Shown piece by piece: positions 9,700-19,300 of a stretch of 60,000 nucleotides of DNA. Made by a program: the position numbers and the translations under genes. Source of the DNA: Bolinopsis microptera (Eukaryota > Ctenophora > Tentaculata > Lobata > Bolinopsidae); contig NC_087084.1 of the NCBI RefSeq assembly GCF_026151205.1, forward strand, positions 5,885,538 through 5,945,537, read 5' to 3'. Below the pieces are notes generated by a model. The model had not been told where the DNA came from, ran no database searches, and saw only the letters and a list, made by a program, of their open reading frames with translations. Position 1 is the stretch's first letter. The number at the start of each line of letters is the position of its first letter.

Positions 9700-10230
9700 T
9701 TAGCTCAGCGGCAGCATGAGCCCTGGTTTCCTGCCACATTGGTACCTCTGAAAGTACAGAAAAGTGGTGGATTTCGGGGTCCAGGATACTCCCTCTTTGT
9801 TCTTTATGGTGGTAATATTTCTCTGAGATGTTTGCAGAGTCTTTATTTCATGATCTTTCTTGTCGGATAAATCCTGGAGAGCATCATTTTGTCCCCAAAG
9901 AAATTCGACTCTCCTAATGAATGCTTTTTGTGTGCTGCTTTTTGTTAACACTTCATCTAGATAGGAATGTGAGTCTGCCCCACCCAGCTCTTCTTTCAGT
10001 TGCAGGTAACTGGTGTCTTGCACCTCCAGACACAATAGGAGCTGGTGTACGGGGGAATCAATGAAGCTGTTACAGAAACGACAGGCCTCACCACTGCCAC
10101 CACCCATGATCTTTTGGATGAGGGACAGCGTGACAGTTTTATCCTTCAGGGACAGCGGAAGCTATGCCAAAATTTTCAGCCGATCCCTTTCATGTGCAAG
10201 TTTAACCATCCACAGTTTCTATTACTGATT
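9700..10230 (-). pseudogene. Element D C-terminal Cys/His region
   Basis: The minus-strand open frame 10107-9700 starts inside GGGSGEACRFCNSFIDSPVH, then QLLLCLEV, giving C-x2-C-x(8)-H-x4-C. A zinc knuckle of this type follows the RT in many LINEs. Upstream to about 10230 the minus strand still looks coding-like but has stops (around 10178 and 10150), so this end of element D has decayed. The remaining residues are acidic and Lys-rich without a known motif. The 3' UTR follows from 9699 to about 9289. Confidence 0.55.
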
Positions 10231-10790
10231 TTGAGACACCTCCGGAGACTTAACCATGCATGGTTCTTGAGTCAAAGTATAGCAAATTGCCGGAAGAGAG
10301 TTAATATATATGTAATTTCAATTATTTATGATACCGATACAAGCATTCAAATTCCAGACATTTTCAACCAGAATAGTGAGCTGAAACAGGCTTTCTGAGA
10401 GTCTTTTGATGTCTTAGCTCAATATCATACCGAATGGCTCTCATGAGGAATAAGGTCAGTTGGCTGCTTGCATATCTGGCCATTATTTCTCGGGACGATC
10501 ATGTCATAATGATTCTGCTCTGTTGCTTTGACGTCAGTGGCAGACATATTGTCCCACAGGTCGCTGTGAAGTCCTTATGTGCACAGCCAGTACAGAAAGG
10601 ACGATACTTAAGGATCCGCGAGGGCTTGAAGGCTTATCCAGATAGCCCATTATTCGCACCTATCTCCGTGGATTCCCTTAGAAGGGAGGCTGAACGGTGA
10701 ACCTCTACCAGTAAAATTTGAGGTCCAACTCCGGAGGAGAAACTCGGTTACGGATTAAAGCCGTCTGGGACTAAACAGTAACAGTAACAG
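10231..10790. other. Unexplained segment within element D
   Basis: It separates element D's RT part from its C-terminal Cys/His part. On the minus strand a short Cys-containing stretch (CTGCAHKDFTATCGTIC, about 10600-10550) is flanked by stops. I cannot tell whether this is decayed element D sequence or another small insertion. Confidence 0.3.
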
Positions 10791-12775
10791 ATCTTTTGGA
10801 TGTTCGCAAAGAGTGGTGAGCTGCCGTGAATGTAGTCCATTATTCGGCTGTCCAGATTTTTACTCGTGTTGTGCCCGAATAAAAAGTTGTTTTTGTCTAG
10901 GAGCAGCCCACTGTTTTTGATCTTTGTGATCACACCGAGTATCTTGGTCTCCTTGTTGTTACTGACAGTTCTGCATTGCTTCGATGCTGTCAATCCAGAT
11001 CTTATTTTTGTAGCTCATTATGTCTGCCTGAGTGTAATAGGCTAGATCCTTGAAATGTTGCTGCGTTAGGTCTATCATTCTGGTTCCGTGTGACTTATTT
11101 TCTTTCCAGAGGAAGTACTTTTTCAGTGACATTGTTAGGACATGAAAACTTGGTATTCTGCTTTCATCAACTTGGTAGAGGGTAGCTGAAAGATTGTCAC
11201 CTTGTGTGAGTATTTTGCACATGAATTTAACCGAGAGAGCTTCGAGTTGCACATCCAGTGGTGGTAGGTGGAGAGCAAGTTCGGTTAATTCCCTTTGTGG
11301 GTTCAGGACTGATCCAGATATTTTTAGAATTATTTTATTCCAGAAGCTTTTAAATTGATTGAGACACTTGTGAAGCCAAATAGGTGCTGCGTAGAACAGT
11401 TTAGTGAGGACCATTGTCTTAAGGAGGAGAGTGAGGCTGTAAACGTTTAGACCATAGTTGCGGTTAGTTGATTTTGTTATTAATCCCCACTTTCTTTTGC
11501 ATTCTTTAAGTTTTTGAGACGCATGTTTCTTGAAATTGAGGTCCTCATCTACTATTACCCCAAGGACCTTCGTACTTTTGACGTAGTTGATGCTTTTCCC
11601 ATTAATACATAATTCTGCAGGTTTCTGTTCTTCATTATAGGCTGCAGTTTTCAAGATTATTGCCTCTGTTTTATTTGTATCACAGTTCACTACTAGCTTG
11701 TTCTTGATGCACCACTTGCTAAGGTGGTCACATACCATCTGCATTTTTTCATGGCATTCGGAGATGTTCTCAAAGGAAATCATAAGTGTACCATCATCAG
11801 CAAATTTGTAGCAGCTTAGATATCTTTTTACCTCTTCCGGGGTGTTGTGCGTCATGTCTGCTATGTATAGGATAAAGAGGAGAGGTGAGAGTACAGCCCC
11901 CTGAGGTAGTCCAAATATTGTGCATTTTCTTTTTTCTCCTTTATAGTTGTTCACTTTTAGACATATCGTCCGGTTGAACAGGAAACTTCTCAGCACGTTA
12001 AGAATATTTCCTTGAATACCGAGAGTTGATAGTTTGACACATAGTGATGGAAGATGAACACTGTCAAATGCCTTTTCGAAGTCAAGGAAAAGCACCAGCT
12101 TCTGTCGTTTAACTTCCTCAAGGTTAGCCAGCATTCTGAAAAGATATCGCGTTGTTGATCTCCCTCCAATAAAACCTTCCTGATCTTCATCAAGAGTTCC
12201 TTCGATGTCCAGGAAGAGTCTCAATCTTTTGTCTAGCACTCTTTCACAAATCTTTCCAAAGTAGGATGATATGGAAATCGGTCTATAAGCACCAGGTAAC
12301 ATGTAGCTGGATTTTCCTTCTTTCCTCAAGAATGTTACATCGGAAGATTTCCACAGCCATTTTCCTGTGCTCATACACCAGTTAAATATGATCTGCAAGA
12401 CGTGAAGACAATTTGTTTTTATGTGTTTGAGGATGGTGGGGTGAATATTGTCTGCATCACATGATTTGTCATTTGTTTCTTGCCTTTCTATAGCTGATTT
12501 TATCTCGTCTATGGAAATATGGTTGTTCAGCGGATCATCTTCACTGTAACTACTTGCAGATTTGCTGCTAACATTCTTTAATTTACTGAACTCATTATTT
12601 ACATGCATTTCGTGCTCTTGGTCATTGGGTTGGTTTTGAAGGTGTTTTCCTGTGAAGAAAGTATTAAATAACAGCTCTTCCTTATCTTTTTCAGATGTGA
12701 CCAGCAAGTCACAGTCTTTGAGGTTGCAGATGAAGTTGTCAGTTTTGGCCCCAAAAACTCGTTTATATTTTCTCA
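10748..12775 (-). pseudogene. Element D reverse transcriptase
   Basis: The open frame 12776-10959 starts with an ATG that partly uses target-site bases, so that start is accidental and the element is 5'-truncated. Motifs in order: AYRPISISSYFGKICERVLD, DQEGFIGGRSTTRYLF, LFLDFEKAFDSVHLPSL (motif A), FGLPQGAVLSPLLFILYIAD (motif B), and CYKFADDGTLM with the catalytic FADD at about 11790. Then come 'KVLGVIVDEDLNF' and 'LHLPPLDVQLEALSVKFMC', as in I/Outcast-like LINEs. A frameshift near 10960-10990 leads into a second short frame to 10748. No RNase H domain is recognisable. Confidence 0.83.
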
Positions 12776-12786
12776 TAATTATATGA
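12776..12786 (+). repeat. Target-site duplication of element D, right copy
   Basis: taattatatga, matching 4464-4474. The Penelope-like frame resumes immediately. Confidence 0.85.
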
Positions 12787-13318
12787 AACGTTTACTTCAG
12801 GAAAAGAAAATGGGATTAGCAAAGATATTATCCAATAATAAACGATATGTTGACGATTTATCTATTATTAACTACCTTTACTTTCATAAATTGATTAAAG
12901 ATATTTATCCTAATGCATTGGAGATGGAGCGAGCTGGTTCCAATAATAAAATCATTAACTACCTTGATTTAAATATTAATATTTCCACAGAAGGACTAGA
13001 AATATCAGTGTATAACAAAACTGATGATTTTAATTTTCATGTTGTATCCCTTACATTTCCTCACTACACAGTAACATCCCAACCGAGGTTGGCTACAACG
13101 TTTTTTCAAGTCAAGTTCTTAGATACGGTAATGTTTGCACTAGATTGGATATCTTTACGGTCTGCCATCTTCACAAGATATTCAAAATTCTAATTGATAG
13201 AGGATATAGCCGTGATAGACTGGTTAAAGGTATTAAACGTTGTCTGAGGAAATATAATAACGTTTTCAGGAAGTTCGGTATTCTAGATGACCATAACATT
13301 ATTAAAGAACTCCCCTGA
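12787..13318 (+). pseudogene. Penelope-like element RT gene, piece 4 (motif C and C-terminus)
   Basis: Starts with KRLLQEKKMGLAK, then NKRYVDDLSIIN with the catalytic YVDD of motif C at about 12845-12856. NYLDLNI and DDFNFHVV follow, all standard for PLE RTs. A frameshift near 13085 moves the frame. The shifted frame reads GYNVFSSQVLRYGNVCTRLD, then HLHKIFKILIDRGYSRDRL, a thumb-like PLE C-terminus, and stops at 13316-13318. No GIY-YIG endonuclease motif is visible afterwards. The element may be a type without that domain, or the domain may have been lost. Confidence 0.8.
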
Positions 13319-14864
13319 TATCTTTTGATTTTATTGAAACACGGGTACTAACTCTGCTAAACTGAAAAAATTCTGAAACTTAGGTGAATAAGTGTACAAC
13401 GTGCTAAACCGAAGTTCAGACTGACCAGTGAAAATAAAACAAAAGTTAATAAAACAAAAGTTAAATTTATTACCAATTATTCAATCAATACAAATCATAA
13501 ATTCTAATATTGGAAACACAATGCAGAATGGATGTCTTAAACTATAATTTTGTCACTAATAATCTATTTACTTTCAAAGTTGAAATTTAGTTAAGTATGA
13601 AATGCCACCTCATCATAGTTAGGGTAAAATATTATTCTTAAAAATTTTAAAATTAAGAAGATTGCTCTATGACTTAAAATTTAAAATTTAGCAAAAGATA
13701 TCTAATTTTTAAATAGTTGGTTACAGTTTATGACAGTACTGGCATGACCAATTTTATTGTGGCTGGTAAAAGGACCCAGTTGCCTGTAAGGGCTTTACCG
13801 AACCCCTGGGGACCACAATGTGATAGGATCAGGCCAGATGTTTCTATGTAGAGCAATTTATTTATTTCGGAGCTATGCTTACGTGGTATAGCTGGTGGTC
13901 ATGTTTAAAGGTCAGTTTATCCTTGTGTGCTAATTATCCATCCAGATGCTTAGTGATGTGAGTAAATCATGCCCTTCTACGATATATAACGTTTAACTAT
14001 AAATGGGCGTACCAAGTGTCATTTTAATTAGATGTTTTAGTCAGTGATTTATTATTGAAGCTTGTAATTACAATAACTTATGCTCCTGTAAATACTTTAA
14101 TTAATTGTTTGTTCCGTTATTCTTTTTCCTTCCTCTTTTCCTTGTCATCCCCTTTAGTTTTAAGATTCTTGCTATAAATGGCTACAGCTAACACCATTAA
14201 TGCTAAGTACCAAACAACAAGTGGGAGGTGGATCGTTGGTATACCGTTAAATCGATTTAACACCGCAATTCCAGTCGCAAGCCTGGGACCACTGCTAGCA
14301 TTGTCACAACATCTACAAAGCTGCCATATAGCCTGACTGACAATTTTCTCGACTGACTGACAATGTTTCTTCTTTTCCCCATTTAGAATACAAAGATTAG
14401 TACATTTTAGCTTATGATTAATATTATATTTTTACCTATAGTTTACCTAGACTTGTGGTGTCTTGTTTCACCCAGATTATAAGTTGTTGTTATTGTTTGC
14501 TGTCGCCTGTGAAGTGTGACACATTACATTCATGAGGCCCTGTGTGTAATGCAATCGGTAGTTTGGAGGGAGCTTGGGCCAGCCCCAAGTCCCCCTACCC
14601 CCTCCCCTCCCTTACTGGGCGGCGCTCAGCCTGTCATTCCGCCGAATCTTTATTTGGAACATAATAGCCTGGGGTCCTCAGGTAACCCCTCCCCAGTCCG
14701 TCGATTGGACACCCAACAAAACTGCCAGTCACTTCCCACGGGCTGCCTCTGCTTATTCGAGGATTCCGTCCCCAAAATTTGATAATTCGAATATTTTAAA
14801 CGCGCCCATTCAATATTGAAACACCTATATTGCAATTGTTCTTACTGAACATGCTGGACGCCTA
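13319..14864. other. Noncoding stretch after the Penelope-like remnant
   Basis: I see no gene. There is a small direct repeat, ataaaacaaaagtta, at about 13433-13463 and a C-rich stretch at 14580-14615. Likely 3' flank of retroelements plus unique intergenic DNA. Confidence 0.4.
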
Positions 14865-15412
14865 ATTTTTTCAGAGACGGTAGATTATTTAATGTTGCAT
14901 CTGATCTGAAAAAATTATGTGAAACGGATTTGAAATGTCGAAGTTATCATGCATTTTGTGTATCTCGTTAACAAAATTGACTGGGTGATTATGTGACACG
15001 ACATCTTAATTTGGCAGCCTTAATGATTCCCACAATGTTTAACGGGCTGGATAACGGGGTCACCTTATCACGTGATTAGGTAATCAATCACCTGATAACA
15101 TGTAATGAATAAACTCGTTATGCTTCGTATCTCGGTGATCTGAGAAGCTACATCTCTCATTTTTTAGGACAAACGTAATTCGAATTGCCAAACACATTTC
15201 AATAAAATTTGGCTTGATCCGACTATCCAAACTATCAAATAAATGCGAAAATGAACCTTAATTTTAAAAAATGAACACGAATATTTTTCGATTTGACAAA
15301 TTCCTCGAACCAGTGGTGGTAGTAAGTTATAACAGAAAGAATTATTTCAATTGGGCACTCAGTGACTGATCTATTAAGGCCAACGTATGGGTACTGACTT
15401 TTGGCCCACCCT
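14865..15412 (+). repeat. Interspersed repeat alpha, copy 1
   Basis: The part from atctcgttaacaaaattgac (about 14966) to ttttggcccaccctgta is shared, with mismatches and small gaps, with 27043-27530. The earlier part (14865-14990) is shared inverted with 20876-21015. On the minus strand the right end reads tacagggtgggccaaaagtc, which resembles a Tc1/mariner-type terminus. There is no coding capacity. Probably a nonautonomous transposon. Confidence 0.72.
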
Positions 15413-15689
15413 GTACTTGCAATGCACAGGAGGCCCACATAATTATAGTATGCAAAGATATGCATATGATCAAAAATATAGTTCAAATGTTGTATTTTCT
15501 GTGTTGACTTTATCTGAGGAAAAATGGACTTACTGCCTTTCTAGAGAGGAATCGGTTGAAATCGATCCTGATTGACACGTGACAATTGAACTTTCAGATG
15601 CCCAAAATCCAGTCTTATCGCACTTTCTCAGGAATCTTGATAGGGGCAGGAATGAGGGATCAAAACGCTTAGGGCTAACAATGGTCCAG

Positions 15690-16012
15690 TCATTTTTTAT
15701 CAAGACACTTATTTGTTGTTACACAAGTGCAACCAGCCAATTACAGGAAGCCAAAAGATTTATTTGGCCAGTAGTGTGTACCATACTTTCTTCACCCGAG
15801 ACTTTGCTGCCATGTGCAGCTCCTCATTTAACCCTCACGCCCGATTTCTCGAGTATTCGGCTGAGTATACCAGTGGGCTGCATAGACCACTCAGGATCCT
15901 TAGCTTAACGTCAATGACACTCACCCCACGACCAGGCAGACAGTGGGATTCGAACTTGCAACCGCACGATTTGCAAAGATGGCGTTTTAACCAACTGCGC
16001 TACCTGGCCATT
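15690..16012 (-). mobile_element. tRNA-derived SINE
   Basis: The minus strand begins TGGCCAGGTAGCGCAGTTGG with a good Pol III A box (TAGCGCAGTTGG, 15992-16003). A B box, GTTCGAATCC, lies at 15946-15955. The tRNA-like head (about 15930-16010) does not close into a proper acceptor stem and continues into a unique body of about 240 bp. It is therefore a SINE and not a tRNA gene. The 3' end near 15690 is approximate and no target duplication was found. Confidence 0.75.
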
Positions 16013-16291
16013 AATCTATGACATTTCGAAATCTGTTAATCATGTATAAACAACGTTTTTAATGACTCAAGGCGAGTTTGTATGGCCTCTTAATTTATAG
16101 TATAGATCCGTCTTCAAGTCTCCAGTTTTGTTTGAGATCTTTTTGTTTTATGTCTCATTTCATTATTCAACTTATTTTGCAAAGTTTACATTATACAGAA
16201 TACAGAATTCGACTGTCATGAATTTGCTGCCTAATTAATGTGATCAATTATCTGACTACGTCACCTTGTTATAGGGTGTTAGATCCCAACA
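16013..16291 (+). promoter_or_regulatory. Upstream region of the UAP56-binding-motif gene
   Basis: The 280 bp between the SINE and the ATG has no clear TATA box. The sequence just before the ATG (ttgttatag, ending at 16275, then ggtgttagatcccaacaATG) contains a pyrimidine-rich stretch ending in AG, so an upstream noncoding exon or trans-splice site is possible but unproven. The ATG context AACAATGG is favourable. Confidence 0.35.
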
Positions 16292-16325
16292 ATGGGTGGA
16301 AACGACAGAATAAACATGGCTCTTG
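16292..16325 (+). CDS. Exon 1 (residues 1-12)
   Basis: Starts MGGNDRINMAL. The donor is TTG|GTAAGT and the exon ends in phase 1. Methionine 1 gives the same spacing before the INMALDD motif as in ALYREF proteins. Confidence 0.8.
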
Positions 16326-19300
16326 GTAAGTTTCTGTTTTCTGTTGTCACTGATTAAATGCATTTTTAAAATTTAAATTGTGGATGACATCGTGAATTAA
16401 GTTAAATTCCAATGCTATTTTAAATATTTGATACCTTCTCTGTATTTCTTTGGTCATCTCCAGATGACATAATCAAAGTTGACAAGAGTCTCAAGAGAGG
16501 ACGAGGACGAGGAACCGGAAGGGGTCGAGGTTGGTTTTTTCGATACCTTCAAGAGTTTGATATACATGAATCTTATTTGTGCTAAGTCTACTTCTTCAGC
16601 ATTTGGTTACCAACTTAATAAGCTCCTTCCCTTGTTGCTCCTCGTAACGATCTGCTGTAGTATTTTCCCAATATTCAGCCTGCAGCTGAACATCTCCTTA
16701 TACAGGTGCACTAATCACACAGTATACTGCTAGGTGCCAGCCGTGGCAGAGGAAAGCCTAACTCTGGTCTGAAAGATAACACTGCTGATGGATCAAACAG
16801 CTATGTCAAGAATAACAGTTATACCAGGGGAAGAGGTATCAGGTCACGTGGAGGTAAATACTGGAACTTTCTTAAAGGCCGATTATGTCAGATCTAGTAA
16901 ATACAACATATTATAGCACCTCAGAAATTTTAATGAACTGTTGAACACATTGGGTTCTAAGGGAAATACATACAGAACCATTATCTCTGCAGTTTGCTTT
17001 TAAGCTTTTTAAAGGATGAGGGGACCTTAGAATTTACTTCCAAATATTCGCGTTTAAGTCCTGTGAAAGTGTGTAGAATCAAAAAATACGCCGGACTGTG
17101 AAATCGATAATTCGTGCAATATCACGCCGCGCTCCTATTGGCTGATAGCAATTTTGGGCTGTGACGTCACTTATGTGTTAAGACCAACGTGCGCGCGCAC
17201 ACTTCGCTCGTGTCAACATTTTGTTCTGTTCTGTTCTAATTACATCGTGTTACCTTTGGCGTTTGCGAGAGCGGTATCTTTGGTTGTACTGAATTAGTCT
17301 AAGTTACGAATAATTTTCTTTAATAATAATAGTTAAATGTAACTCAGAAAGGCTTTCTTGTAGTTGTAGTAGGTATTTCTATTTATAAATAGCTAAGATA
17401 AGTAGCATCCGCTAACTAAACCACAAACTGCTATTTTGTTTTGACTTGTTTGAAACCCGATATGGACACAATTAAAAAGAATGTATGATGTAGTAGAAGA
17501 CATTTTACTAGCTGGCCCTTGGCGCCTCTAGTCCTATCTGAGTACGCACGTGCGGTTTGACACTGTGCGTGTACCGGCCTTTAGTTGTACACTCATTTAT
17601 AATTTACCGTTTTAGTTTGCTGTGACTTGAGTGTAAAGCGTAACGAATGTGGATGTGTTCGTCTGCTATGCTTGGTATAATATTGCTTGGTGTAATAGTT
17701 GCAAATCTTGCTTACGTTATAAGTAGTGTCACATAGTGAGTTAGAACTTAAAAGCTTGGTGCTTGGTGCATGTCCAACTGGAATGAAGACATGCATTTCA
17801 TACCTACCCGATCCATTTTTATTAGGACCGTGTTGTGTTGATATGACATGTTGATATATCAACTGTGGTACGAAACAGGGAGTTGCTAGGTGTTACGTTG
17901 GGAGCTATAAATATACATAATTTACATGCCTTTCGGTGTGACTTCAATCTTATTCCAGGTGTATCTCGGCTCACGGTTATCGTAGGGTGATAATTCTTTT
18001 TTCAACCGGTCATAAAAAGTCTCCTCTCCATTGGTTATAGGCTCGTTAGTATCGTAAATTGTTAATTTATTCTTAATTAGTAATTTAGTCGGCCCGCACG
18101 CTCATTTTACCTGTATTTCTATATGCGCGGATCAGAGCAACTCACATAATTGACGTCACAGGTTCAAATTGTTTTGGCTGGATATCTCGGCGCGCGAATG
18201 AAATACAACTTTGCGGATTTCACTAAAGTGGTTTATACGATTAATGTAATAAAAGGATTTGCACGAGAAAAAAACTTTTTCTAAGGTCCCCTCATCCTTT
18301 AAAGATAAATAAATAATCACGAAGTGATGTTCAACATCTAGCTAACAGCTAACTTAAATCAGATAAATCTATTCAGGTCGTGGTGGTAGAGGTAGAGGAG
18401 TCAACAGATCCACTTCCAATTACAGCAACACTTCTCCAGTGAAGAGGTAACACTTCCTTCTGCCAATGTGTCGAAAATAAATTAGTGTATTTCAGTTATA
18501 ATACTATTTTGTATAATAAAGTATATTATAGTATATATCGTTTTCAAAAAAATTTATGAAAGCTATTTATGCATCATAGCTCTTAGAAACAAAAAAGTTT
18601 TCACTTTATTTGCAATTTAAGTTATTTTCTGCTCAGGCTAAACAACAATCGTGGTGGGAACAATTTCAAACGTAACAACAACAACAACAACAACAACGAC
18701 ACAAACATAAATAATCAACAGAGAAATTATAATAACAGCACCAGAGGCAAAAGCTTCAGAAGTAGAGTAAGTCATTAACTTGTTTTAACTTGTTTCAGTA
18801 CAGACAGATCCGTCTGATTTTTGACGTTTTTGAGTCCCATTAGGTGCCCTTTATGGCTGACCAACTTTTTCAAACTTTTTCACGTGTCTTAAGGCCACTT
18901 TACCACTTTTAACCACCTTTCTTGTTTGTTGAATATCTTTAGTTGTGAAAATCGTAAAAGGTTGCAGATTAATCGAGGGTGTTCATATTATCAGGAAGAA
19001 AAACTTTTTACAGAGTCCTTACATTAATCTTACTTTCAGGGCAAATCATTTAGAGGTGGTCGCCAACAGAGCCAAGTTAGAAACAACAATAATAACAATA
19101 ATGGTAACAACAATAATAGCAACAATGGGGGGAACCAACGTGGTACTACCACAATGCTCCAGGTTATTCTTATTTGTAATTTTATAAACCTTGTTTAAAG
19201 CTTTGACAGGGATAGTTCAGCGTTCTCTTTATGATAATTTTGATTTAGTTAACCTGAACGGTAATCATTACAAAACTCACCGGAAATCTTTTATTCTCAG

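Larger units (their letters stand above)
4475..12775 (-). mobile_element. 8.3 kb LINE insertion (element D) with nested elements inside
   Basis: Bracketed by 11-bp direct repeats exactly where the Penelope-like RT frame stops and resumes. The minus strand reads: 5'-truncated RT from 12775, C-terminal Cys/His region at about 10107-9700, 3' UTR, and finally a (TAA)n tail at 4475-4489. The 3' UTR is itself interrupted by plus-strand element A (about 4569-9280). The (TAA)n tail fits I-clade-like LINEs, as does the RT sequence. Outer boundaries are strong. The assignment of the two ends to one element is inferred from the shared duplication. Confidence 0.75.

Noticed and set aside
15930-16010. tRNA gene on the minus strand
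   Set aside because: A and B boxes are good, but the acceptor stem does not close and the sequence continues into a SINE body.
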